Below are positions 18,614 to 25,940 of a DNA stretch of 64,000 nt, one piece after another. The position numbers were made by a program, and so were the translations under genes. The notes beneath the pieces were generated by a model. The model had not been told where the DNA came from and did no database searches. It saw nothing but the letters and a program-made list of their open reading frames with translations. This stretch comes from Candidatus Eiseniibacteriota bacterium (GTDB taxonomy: Bacteria; Eisenbacteria; RBG-16-71-46; CAIMUX01), in NCBI GenBank assembly GCA_020633975.1, contig JACKCR010000011.1, forward strand, positions 119,350 through 183,349, given 5' to 3'. Position 1 is the stretch's first letter. Every line of letters begins with the position of its first letter.

Positions 18614-19054
18614 ATGCACGCATACACCGGAGCCTTCCAGAAGCTGTTGGGCGATCTTCGTCGCGAGGTCGAGGGGTACTCGGATGAGTCTCGACTTTGG
18701 ATCGTCGGCGACGGCATCTCGAACTGTGGCGGCAACCTTGCGCTCCATGTCCTCGGGAATCTCCAGCACTTCATCGGCGCAGAACTCGGTCATACCGGCT
18801 ACGTTCGCGATCGTGACGCCGAGTTCGCTACCAAGAACGTCGCTCGGAGCGAGATCCTCTCCAAGATCGGGGAGGTGGAGGGCATGATCGAAGAGGTGTT
18901 GGGAGGGATTCCGAAGAGGGATCTCGAAATGGAGGTTCCCGCACCGGCACTCGGATCTCCTCAGAGGCTCGACCGCTGGCTGCTCCACCTCGTGTCCCAC
19001 CTCGCGTACCACATCGGGCAGATCAACTACCATCGCCGGTTGCTGGATCGCTAG
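18614..19054 (+). CDS. DinB-like / DUF1572 four-helix protein
   Basis: 146 residues from ATG at 18614, with GGGAGGA 3 bases upstream. The helical pattern and spaced histidines (ALHVLGNLQHF near the N-terminus and HLVSHLAYHIGQINYHRR at the end) match the DinB superfamily, where three His residues bind a divalent metal. Members include thiol-dependent transferases such as bacillithiol S-transferase, but the substrate here cannot be told. It follows a 250-base gap with no visible gene and is not tightly linked to its neighbours. Confidence 0.75.
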   Translation: MHAYTGAFQKLLGDLRREVEGYSDESRLWIVGDGISNCGGNLALHVLGNLQHFIGAELGHTGYVRDRDAEFATKNVARSEILSKIGEVEGMIEEVLGGIPKRDLEMEVPAPALGSPQRLDRWLLHLVSHLAYHIGQINYHRRLLDR

Positions 19055-19246
19055 ATACGATAGTCTGTCGACCCAAGTAGACCGCATTCGCTCCGAGAGA
19101 GGCGGCCTCGTCACCCGATGGCTACGTCCAGTGTGGGTCGGGTTCGCTCTGACTGGTCGTCTCAGGAGGTGCCGCATCGGGGAACTTTGTTCTCCAGGTG
19201 GGGTGCTGCCTCTACTCCCTTGAACCGTCGAAGAAAGGTGGCTTCC

Positions 19247-19690
19247 GTGGCTGGTCTCCGCTCGCTCTTGTCTTCCGGCCCCCTCAACCTGGATCTGGGC
19301 CTTCTCATCGTCCGGATCGGCGTCGGGCTCAGCATGCTCCTCTTCCACGGCTGGGGAAAACTGACGGGCGGGCCGGAGACCTGGACTCGGGTCGGCGGAA
19401 GCATGGCCAATCTCGGACTCGACTTCGCCCCGCAGTTCTGGGGATTCATGGCTGCGTCAGCCGAGACCTTCGGGTCTGCCCTTCTCGTAGCCGGCGTGCT
19501 CTTCCGGCCAGCGGCGGGGCTGCTTGCTATCACCATGATCGTCGCTGTGGCGCGCCACCTCAGCATCCCGGCAGGGGAGCCTGGTGCTGGTTGGGATGGT
19601 GCGTCTCACGCCCTTGAGCTGCTTGCGGTCTACGTGATGCTGTTCCTCACCGGTCCGGGCAAGCTCGCGCTGGGCCGCTCGGAGGTCTAG
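19247..19690 (+). CDS. DoxX family membrane protein
   Basis: 147 residues from GTG at 19247, behind an AAGGTGG sequence; an in-frame ATG at 19118 would add 43 residues that look non-membrane and is less likely. Four hydrophobic helices: LGLLIVRIGVGLSMLLFHG with a DoxX-like HGWGKL, FWGFMAASAETFGSALLVAG, FRPAAGLLAITMIVAVARH and ALELLAVYVMLFLTGPG. The SAETFGSALLVAGVLFRPAA segment is characteristic of DoxX/YphA-type proteins. The biochemical role is poorly defined; links to thiol redox or quinone chemistry are known for some members. Convergent with the ATP-grasp gene, 7 bases between stops. Confidence 0.85.
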   Translation: MAGLRSLLSSGPLNLDLGLLIVRIGVGLSMLLFHGWGKLTGGPETWTRVGGSMANLGLDFAPQFWGFMAASAETFGSALLVAGVLFRPAAGLLAITMIVAVARHLSIPAGEPGAGWDGASHALELLAVYVMLFLTGPGKLALGRSEV

Positions 19691-19697
19691 TCGACGC

Positions 19698-21287
19698 TCA
19701 TTCCATCCGGCTCATTCCGCCGTCGAAGATCGGGTAGAGCCGCCCACGTGCAGGCGCCGCAGCTCCCGTCTCCGAGTCCAGCACAGCGACCGTCTGCTCG
19801 TAGAACCGGTCCGCTTCGGCGCGGCTGTTTCCGACGCAAGTCACGCCCAGCTTTCCGAACTGAGACAGCGCTCCGATCATGAAGAAGAGTACGCCGGTAT
19901 CCGTCGAGTGCTTGAAGTGGATTCCATGGAGCATGAGGATCTCCATGAAGTCTTCAGGCAGAAGACCGCGGTAGGCGGGAGAGCGTAGGTTGTCGGTCGC
20001 GTAGTAGTACTTCGGCTGGCCCGGCCCGGCGAGGAACAGGCCGGTGTCTCCATCGAGGTGTCCTCCGGTGAGGAACTCGAGAGCGAGGAACGGCGGTGTC
20101 GTGCCTCCCATCCGCAGGTTGATCTCGACTGCAGCGATCGTCCACGGGTCGGTGTCTTGCTCCCTGAGCACCAGGAAGTCGATGCCGAATCGACTCACCA
20201 CTCCGTAGTTGCTGAGCACCTCTCCGACGCGGAACGCGGCTGCCTGGATCTCACCGCGATAGGAATCGTCGGCGGGAAAGCGGCAGCCGAGATAGACCTG
20301 GCCGGTCGATCCACCGAGGATCTGATCGTGACTCGAGACGAGTTGTGCCTGTCCGCCCGGATAGACGCGCATCTGAACGCTCGGCGAACGGACCTCTCTC
20401 GCTTCGAGGAACTCCTCCACGATTCCGCCCATCTCGCGGAACTTCCTCATGTAGGCGTCGTAGGTTTCGGGCGCGGCCCACTGGAGGCCGAGGAGCGCGT
20501 CCTGGATGGCGCGTTTCTGGGACTCGGGCTCCGTCGGGAACGGTTCCGGATAGCGGAAGATCCCGTTCCCCTCTCCCGAGAAGCTCTCGTCGAGCTTGAC
20601 CACGGCGCGCCGGAGGCCGGGGTTGTCCTCCTTCATCTGGAGCAAGGCGTTGATGACGTCGTCTTCGGTGCGAAGATTCTCGAATCCAGGGGCGCAGGGA
20701 ATCCCTGCTTCGCGGAAGACGCGCTTGCACCCGCTCTTCGTGCCGAGCCAGAGCAGCTCGGGGTCGAGAGCGTTGAGCGGGACGCCCAGGGCGACGGCGA
20801 GCTTCCGCTCCAATACGGTGGAGTTGTAGACGGTGAGGTAGCTCCGGGTCGTGTCGCCGATCCAACGTTGCAGACGTTCGAGCACGCGGGGTCGCTCCAG
20901 GATCTTCTGCGTGAGTGGCTTGGGACTCGCGTCGAACATGCAGACGAGCAAGAGACGCTGCCTTGCGTGGCTCGCTGGGACGCCGACCAAGAGCTGCAGG
21001 TAGTAGTCGATGATGTCGGAGTGGATCGGCTGGCTCGTCACATAGATGACGCGCGCGCGTGGATTCCGGAGCCGGATGAGGCTGAAGAGGAGGCGCTCTT
21101 CGTAGAAGGATGCTCCCTGGACCTTCGCCAGCTCTTCCTGGTTGACGCTGAGTGATGGAACGATGACCGACGTGTGTTCCCAAGACGGATCGGACTGGAT
21201 CGACTCCCAGATCTTGGGCAGATGGGCGGCGAGCTCGCGAAACTGGTCCTGCTCTGCCTCGGTGATGGTTGGGTCGAACGGTGTCAT
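19698..21287 (-). CDS. ATP-grasp ligase related to peptide ligase PGM1
   Basis: 529 residues from ATG at 21287 (AAAGGACG upstream). The N-terminal pre-ATP-grasp region (SVIVPSLSVNQEEL, then FEERLL-like FYEERLLFSLIRLR) and the central ATP-grasp core (RRAVVKLDESFSGEGNG; later AAVEINLRMGGTT, the metal-binding Glu/Asn pair) match the family annotated as PGM1-related peptide ligases. PGM1 of Streptomyces joins a non-proteinogenic amino acid to a ribosomal peptide in pheganomycin synthesis. The C-terminus covers YYATDNLRSPAYRGL. The acceptor and donor here are unknown, and no obvious precursor peptide was found. The upstream gene ends 18 bases before this start, so the two are probably cotranscribed. 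Confidence 0.8.
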   Translation of the reverse strand: MTPFDPTITEAEQDQFRELAAHLPKIWESIQSDPSWEHTSVIVPSLSVNQEELAKVQGASFYEERLLFSLIRLRNPRARVIYVTSQPIHSDIIDYYLQLLVGVPASHARQRLLLVCMFDASPKPLTQKILERPRVLERLQRWIGDTTRSYLTVYNSTVLERKLAVALGVPLNALDPELLWLGTKSGCKRVFREAGIPCAPGFENLRTEDDVINALLQMKEDNPGLRRAVVKLDESFSGEGNGIFRYPEPFPTEPESQKRAIQDALLGLQWAAPETYDAYMRKFREMGGIVEEFLEAREVRSPSVQMRVYPGGQAQLVSSHDQILGGSTGQVYLGCRFPADDSYRGEIQAAAFRVGEVLSNYGVVSRFGIDFLVLREQDTDPWTIAAVEINLRMGGTTPPFLALEFLTGGHLDGDTGLFLAGPGQPKYYYATDNLRSPAYRGLLPEDFMEILMLHGIHFKHSTDTGVLFFMIGALSQFGKLGVTCVGNSRAEADRFYEQTVAVLDSETGAAAPARGRLYPIFDGGMSRME

Positions 21288-21305
21288 GGCGTCCTTTCCG
21301 AGAGG

Positions 21306-22349
21306 TCAGAAGAGGCCAGGAATCAGTTGGATCGTATGGGCGATGGCCACGGTCGGATCGTCACCTCCGAGGTACGCGAACTGGATCGGTCCCCAGACGA
21401 GGAAACCACCGTACCGCGAATCGCCCCTACCCGGCCAGATGAACGGACCGTTCTTCTCACCAGCGACGAGACCGCCCACCGCGATGGACCGCGGGCGGAT
21501 CAAGTTCGTGATCCCGGGCCAGCGCGGCGACCAGACGTACCGTCGGATCCCGATCTGTGCGGCGGAGGTGAGGGTCAGCTCCTCGTCCTGCGTCGTCACC
21601 AGAGTGGAGTTGTAGCCCAGCACCCACTCGAACGGGCCGGGCCATCCGTTCTGGTTGGGGCCAAACCCGGGGATCCACTGGCTGCCGTAGGAGAGGAAGG
21701 TCTCCGCGACGTTGAGGCGGGCCGAGCCCGGGCCGTATTTGATCTGGTAGCGCCTGAGCTTCTCCAGACTCTCCGCCAGGGAGAGGTGAAGGAGCTCTTC
21801 GTGATACTGGACGACCGGGTCCAGGAGTTCCGCCGCGCGCTCCGGGCCCACGGTATCGACCAGATGGTCGTCCAGCCCACCGGGAAGGTTCACGGTCAGG
21901 AGGATTTTGCGCACGACATCTTCCAACGCCGCCGGCTCCGTGCGCAGCGCGAAGGGGGCGCGGTAGTCGTCTTGTCGCCATCTCAGTCGGCTCCTCCAGT
22001 CGACGGCTTGGACTTCACCCGCGAGCTGCTTCAGGGTGAGGTCGCCGACGCCCCCTTCATCGAGGCGGCGCAGATAGAATGCCAGGGTATCGGAGAGTGT
22101 CGGGTTCGCCGAAGCGAAGTCCGATTCGAGAGCGGCGGTGGCGAGGGTTCCAGTGAGGTCTGCTACGGTGTACTCATCGCCGTGGCCGTTCGTACCGGAG
22201 CCGCTCGTGCTGGTGCCGTTGGAGCCATTCGAATCGGCTGCGGAGGCTCGGGACGTCGATCCGATCGTCGCGACGAAGGCGAGCAACGCGAGGACGAACG
22301 CAGTTGCGATCCGCTGGATACGTCCGTTGACGATGTGAGCGGTCCGCAT
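21306..22349 (-). CDS. Exported protein of unknown function
   Basis: 347 residues from ATG at 22349, chosen because a clean signal peptide starts there (RIATAFVLALLAFVATIGS, then RASA). A GTG at 22496 would add 49 Arg/Ala-rich residues and overlap the previous gene by 16 bases. After a Ser/Gly/Asn-rich linker the mature protein is mostly helical in the first half (DTLAFYLRRLDEGGVGDLTL). The C-terminal half has features of a membrane-associated beta-rich protein (SYGSQWIPGFGPNQNGWPGP, YVWSPRWPGITN, YGGFLVWGPIQFAYLGG). I do not recognise the family. Because it lies 18 bases upstream of the PGM1-like ligase on the same strand, a shared function is possible. Confidence 0.65.
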   Translation of the reverse strand: MRTAHIVNGRIQRIATAFVLALLAFVATIGSTSRASAADSNGSNGTSTSGSGTNGHGDEYTVADLTGTLATAALESDFASANPTLSDTLAFYLRRLDEGGVGDLTLKQLAGEVQAVDWRSRLRWRQDDYRAPFALRTEPAALEDVVRKILLTVNLPGGLDDHLVDTVGPERAAELLDPVVQYHEELLHLSLAESLEKLRRYQIKYGPGSARLNVAETFLSYGSQWIPGFGPNQNGWPGPFEWVLGYNSTLVTTQDEELTLTSAAQIGIRRYVWSPRWPGITNLIRPRSIAVGGLVAGEKNGPFIWPGRGDSRYGGFLVWGPIQFAYLGGDDPTVAIAHTIQLIPGLF

Positions 22350-22359
22350 TCCGAGTTTG

Positions 22360-22440
22360 CGCCGAGCACGCCGAGCACGCCGGGCGGGCCGGGCACGCCC
22401 GGCGCGTCGGGCATGCCGGGTGCGCTGGGCTCGTGCGCGG
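22360..22440. repeat. Degenerate 9-base GC-rich repeat upstream of the exported protein
   Basis: Imperfect units of CGCCGGGCA / CGCCGAGCA repeat across about 80 bases. In the extended frame of the downstream gene they encode Arg-Arg-Ala repeats; other frames would read as collagen-like Gly-Pro triplets. It lies between the hydrolase stop and the likely start at 22349. Confidence 0.7.
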
Positions 22441-22480
22441 GTCGTGCGGTCAGCCCAGGTGTTCGCGTCGAGTCGCACCC

Positions 22481-23437
22481 TCACGCTGTCATCCACGCCT
22501 TGAGACTCGGGGCATGCCGCACGACGTATCCCACCCAGGAGTGTGGGTTCTTGTCTTCGACTTCCGGCGGACGCTCCTGATTCTCCAAACTCTTCGCAAA
22601 GACCACGCGTAGCTCCTCGTCATCGTGCACGAGCCCGTCCTGTGGATCGACGATCGAGAGCTGTCCGGTGACCGCCATGTAGGCCCACTGCGCTTTCCTC
22701 CGGAGAAAGAACCCGCCGATCGGGTCGAGTGATCCGGTGATCGAGATCCAGTTGTCGACGGATTCGATCCGCATCCCGAGCGCGTCCTCTCCGGGAAGAC
22801 GGAGCCCTTCCGGATCGAGTGTCGCCATCCGATGCGACGGAACGAGCCCGGAGATCCGGCTTGCCACGGAGCGGATCAGTTGCACCGGGGACGCCATGTA
22901 GACGACGTTCTTGAACCGCACGCCGTGAGTCGCGGGCTGGAGGCCATGCGATGGGTCGGATGCTGCTGCGTGGAGAGCTTCATAGGTGTGGAAGCAGCCG
23001 AGGCTGTGACAGACGATCGAGAGTTTCTGTCGCTTGGGTCGATGTCCCGACGCGATACCGTCCAGCACGATCTGCTTCAGCTGGGCGAGGTACGCTTCCC
23101 GTACCGCCGTGCGGGCGGCTTGGCTCAGAACCGGCCAGAGTACGTCGCCGATGAACTCGGAGAGCAGGTCCCCGATCGTACCTCGCGGCACTCCTTCACT
23201 GACGATTCCTAGCATCGAGTCGATCCGCTCTCTGAGCTCTGTCTTCTCCGTGAACCAGTCGTTGATGGAGTCGTAGTAGAGCTGGTAGATCGCGAAGTCC
23301 TTGGCGCTGTCACCGAGGATCTCCCGGATCCTTTCGTGGAGGATCCGGTAGTCTCCGGGAGCCGCGTTTCCGACTCCGTGGACGAGGAGCAGGGCGCGAT
23401 CGGAACGCCACTCCTGTGACTGAGGTGCGTACGACAT
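22481..23437 (-). CDS. Alpha/beta hydrolase, lipase-like
   Basis: 318 residues from ATG at 23437; a longer frame exists upstream but its sequence is low-complexity and basic. The LLLVHGVGN strand-turn near the N-terminus fits the oxyanion-hole region, and IVCHSLGCFHTYEAL carries the likely nucleophile Ser in a degenerate GxSxG motif (CHSLG). The rest includes VYMASPVQLIRSVASRISG and DPIGGFFLRRK. There is no signal peptide, so it is probably cytoplasmic. The substrate is unknown. It is followed by the exported protein and the ATP-grasp ligase on the same strand and is divergent from the MFS gene. Confidence 0.75.
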   Translation of the reverse strand: MSYAPQSQEWRSDRALLLVHGVGNAAPGDYRILHERIREILGDSAKDFAIYQLYYDSINDWFTEKTELRERIDSMLGIVSEGVPRGTIGDLLSEFIGDVLWPVLSQAARTAVREAYLAQLKQIVLDGIASGHRPKRQKLSIVCHSLGCFHTYEALHAAASDPSHGLQPATHGVRFKNVVYMASPVQLIRSVASRISGLVPSHRMATLDPEGLRLPGEDALGMRIESVDNWISITGSLDPIGGFFLRRKAQWAYMAVTGQLSIVDPQDGLVHDDEELRVVFAKSLENQERPPEVEDKNPHSWVGYVVRHAPSLKAWMTA

Positions 23438-23622
23438 GGGCCGAACCCTGGACTTCCGGGGAAGGGCTGTCAAGACGGCCGGGACGTGGGGCGACGCCGC
23501 CCGGAACAGCCGGCGCCTCGCCTCCTCCCTTCGGAAACGACGGTCACCTCGGCGGCAGCGGGCGAATGCAGCCGGGACGTGTGTTGACGGTACCGGGTCG
23601 GCTTGGATAGCTTGCGTCGGCC

Positions 23623-25077
23623 ATGGTGACACGACGCGACACGGGAGCTCGAGTGCAGCTCTCCCCCTGGGGACAGAAGAGGCGGTTACCGCCGCATGCG
23701 CTCAAGCGCAACCTCGACCTCATCTTCGCGGAGGGCACGGCCTGGAGCGTCATGGTGGGGACGGGGGAGACCTACCTTCCCGCGTTCCTCCTCGCGCTCG
23801 GAGGCAACGCCGTAGGGGCTGGTCTCATCACGACCGTGCCTCTGCTCGGCGGAGGCTTGCTCCAGCTCCTCACTCCGTGGGCCGTACGGAAGCTCAGGTC
23901 GCGAAAGGCGTGGGTCGTCGTCTGCGCAACGGTGCAGGCCGCGATGTTCGTCCCACTCATCTGGATCGCGCTGCGCGGCGCGGCGCCCACCTGGCTGGTC
24001 TTCCTCATCGCCACGATCTATTGGGGCGCGGGGATGGCGGCAGGGCCGGCGTGGAGCACTTGGATCGGAACGATCGTGAGGGGACGGATCCGTTCCCACT
24101 ACTTCGCGAGCCGGTCACGGGCGACCCAGATCGGAACGGGGTGCGCGCTCTTCCTGGCCGGATGGATAGTCCAGAGCGCAGAGAAGAGAAACGAGGAGCT
24201 CCTCGGTTTCGTCGTCCTCTTCTCTCTGGCGTTTCTCGCCCGCGCTTCGTCCTCGCTTCTCTTGGTCAAACAGGACGAGTCCGTACCCCGAGTGGAAGAC
24301 CGCAACGTTTCCTGGAAGGAGTTGCTCCCGAGGCTCCGGGGACGTGGGGGCAACCGGCTGCTTCTCGTCCTTCTCTCGATGTCGACTTCCGTCACGATCG
24401 CGAGCCCGTTCTTCACCCCGTACATGCTCCAGGAGCTCCACCTCAGCTACCTGGAGTACGTCGGCCTGATCGGGACGGCCTTTCTCGCCAAGATCGTCGC
24501 TCTCACCTGGCTCGGCTCCTTCGTCGCCCGGGTGGGAGCGACGCGCGCTCTCAGGATCGGGGCCGCCGGAATCCTGCCACTGTCCGCGCTCTGGATCCTA
24601 TCCACCCAGTACGTCTACCTCTTTGCTCTCCAGGTGCTGTCCGGGACGGTCTGGGCGATGTATGAGTTCGCTGCCTTCCTCCTCTTCTTCGAGACGATCG
24701 AGGAGAAGGAGCGGACGAGCCTCCTCACGCTCTACAACCTCGGGAACACGATTGCGGTCACGGTGGGCTCGGCCCTCGGCGCGCTCCTCCTCTCCAACGC
24801 TCTGGACGGTTCGGCGGCCTATCACCTGGTCTTCGGCGTATCGTCGATCTTTCGGACCTTGGTTGCCTTACTTCTTCTCCGGCTTGGATTTGGGAGGGTG
24901 GAGAGAGTCGCGGAGGATCTCCGGCAGTTCGCCATGGGGCTGCGGACCTTCTCCGTGCGGCCCTCGACGGGAGGCTGGCTCCGGCCCATGATTCCGACGC
25001 TTCCTCGACGGCGATCGGGCAACGATGAGGCGCCACCCGCGAATCCGGTCGCGAATCAGGAGTCGTCTGACCTATAG
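23623..25077 (+). CDS. Major facilitator superfamily transporter
   Basis: 484 residues with about 12 hydrophobic helices (for example AGLITTVPLLGGGLLQLL, WLVFLIATIYWGAGMAAGP, FVVLFSLAFLARASSSLLLV, NTIAVTVGSALGALLLSNAL). RGRIRSHYFASRSRATQIG after helix 4 resembles the basic loop motif of MFS carriers. The substrate cannot be read from the sequence. The TAG stop lies inside the palindrome that covers the start of the TrmB-type regulator 8 bases downstream, so regulator and transporter are probably linked, the common arrangement for TrmB proteins that sense sugars. Confidence 0.88.
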   Translation: MVTRRDTGARVQLSPWGQKRRLPPHALKRNLDLIFAEGTAWSVMVGTGETYLPAFLLALGGNAVGAGLITTVPLLGGGLLQLLTPWAVRKLRSRKAWVVVCATVQAAMFVPLIWIALRGAAPTWLVFLIATIYWGAGMAAGPAWSTWIGTIVRGRIRSHYFASRSRATQIGTGCALFLAGWIVQSAEKRNEELLGFVVLFSLAFLARASSSLLLVKQDESVPRVEDRNVSWKELLPRLRGRGGNRLLLVLLSMSTSVTIASPFFTPYMLQELHLSYLEYVGLIGTAFLAKIVALTWLGSFVARVGATRALRIGAAGILPLSALWILSTQYVYLFALQVLSGTVWAMYEFAAFLLFFETIEEKERTSLLTLYNLGNTIAVTVGSALGALLLSNALDGSAAYHLVFGVSSIFRTLVALLLLRLGFGRVERVAEDLRQFAMGLRTFSVRPSTGGWLRPMIPTLPRRRSGNDEAPPANPVANQESSDL

Positions 25078-25099
25078 TAGTAGCTATGGCTACTACTAT
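25074..25099. promoter_or_regulatory. Perfect palindrome over the TrmB start codon
   Basis: ATAGTAGTAGC (25074-25084) and GCTACTACTAT (25089-25099) are perfect 11-base inverted repeats around a 4-base loop, TATG. The first arm contains the MFS stop codon, and the loop plus the first base of the second arm carry the regulator's ATG. It may be a DNA operator for autoregulation or an mRNA hairpin limiting translation. No Shine-Dalgarno sequence is visible before this ATG. Confidence 0.7.
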
Positions 25100-25940
25100 C
25101 GACGGCGCGCTCCTTGGCCTCGGGTTCAGTGAGGTCGAGGCGAGGGTCTACACCTACCTATTGGCTCACGAGCCGACGACCGGCTACCGGATCTCGCGTG
25201 AGATCGACAAGCCGACCGCGAACACCTACAAGGCGATTGCGTCCCTGGAGGCCAAGGGCGCGGTGTGGGTGGAAGAAGGTGAGAATCGGATCTGCCGGGC
25301 CGTTGCGCCCGACGAGCTCCTGGCTCGGATCTCTCGGAACTTCGAGGAGACCAAAGCACGTGCGGTGGCCGCCCTCGCGGAGATCCACCAGCCGGACGGT
25401 GATGATCGGATCTACCAGATCCGAAGCCTCGAAGCCGTCTTGGAGCGAGCCCGAACGATGTTGGCGGGGGCAGAGCGGATCGTACTCGCCGATGTCTTTC
25501 CCGGACTCGCGGAGGTCCTTCGTGACGACCTCGTCGGGGCGGCCGAACGTGGTGTGGAAGTGGCGGTGAAGCTGTACCGGCCGGAAGAGCTGCCCGGCGT
25601 GAGAGTGGTACTGGAGCCGGGCGGAAACACGCCGGCCAAGTGGCCAGGCGTTCAGCTCTCGCTCGTCGCCGACGCGAAGGAGCACCTACTCGCGCTCGTC
25701 GATCACGATCTCGGTTCCGTTCGGCAAGCGGTCTGGAGTGAGAGTCCGTTCCTCTCCTGCATGCACCACAACCATGTCGCCTCCGAGATCCTCTTCACGT
25801 TGTACGAAGGCGTCGGTCCTCTTCCGTTCCCTTCCCAGGAGATCGTGGAGGATGCGATGGGAATCACCTTACTCAGGTCTGGGCCGCCAGGGCTCGACCT
25901 GTTGCGGAACGGGGTCCGAGGGGACCAGGGAGGACGATGA
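25086..25940 (+). CDS. TrmB family transcriptional regulator
   Basis: 284 residues. The N-terminal winged helix-turn-helix (GFSEVEARVYTYLLAHEPTT, then YRISREIDKPTANTYKAIAS and a wing at GAVWVEEGENRICRAV) is typical of TrmB. A coiled segment (ETKARAVAALAEIH) links to an effector-binding/phospholipase-D-like C-terminal domain (LEAVLERARTMLAGAERIVL, LVDHDLGSVRQAVWSESPFLS). TrmB proteins usually repress or activate sugar transport genes. The ATG lies within a perfect palindrome and lacks a ribosome-binding site, so translation may depend on coupling to the upstream MFS gene. Its TGA overlaps the ATG of the protease gene (ATGATGG). Confidence 0.88.
   Translation: MATTIDGALLGLGFSEVEARVYTYLLAHEPTTGYRISREIDKPTANTYKAIASLEAKGAVWVEEGENRICRAVAPDELLARISRNFEETKARAVAALAEIHQPDGDDRIYQIRSLEAVLERARTMLAGAERIVLADVFPGLAEVLRDDLVGAAERGVEVAVKLYRPEELPGVRVVLEPGGNTPAKWPGVQLSLVADAKEHLLALVDHDLGSVRQAVWSESPFLSCMHHNHVASEILFTLYEGVGPLPFPSQEIVEDAMGITLLRSGPPGLDLLRNGVRGDQGGR

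Noticed and set aside
22360-22440. A collagen-like Gly-Pro protein on either strand
   Set aside because: The pattern arises from a 9-base GC-rich repeat read in several frames; only the flanking genes have credible starts and coding character.
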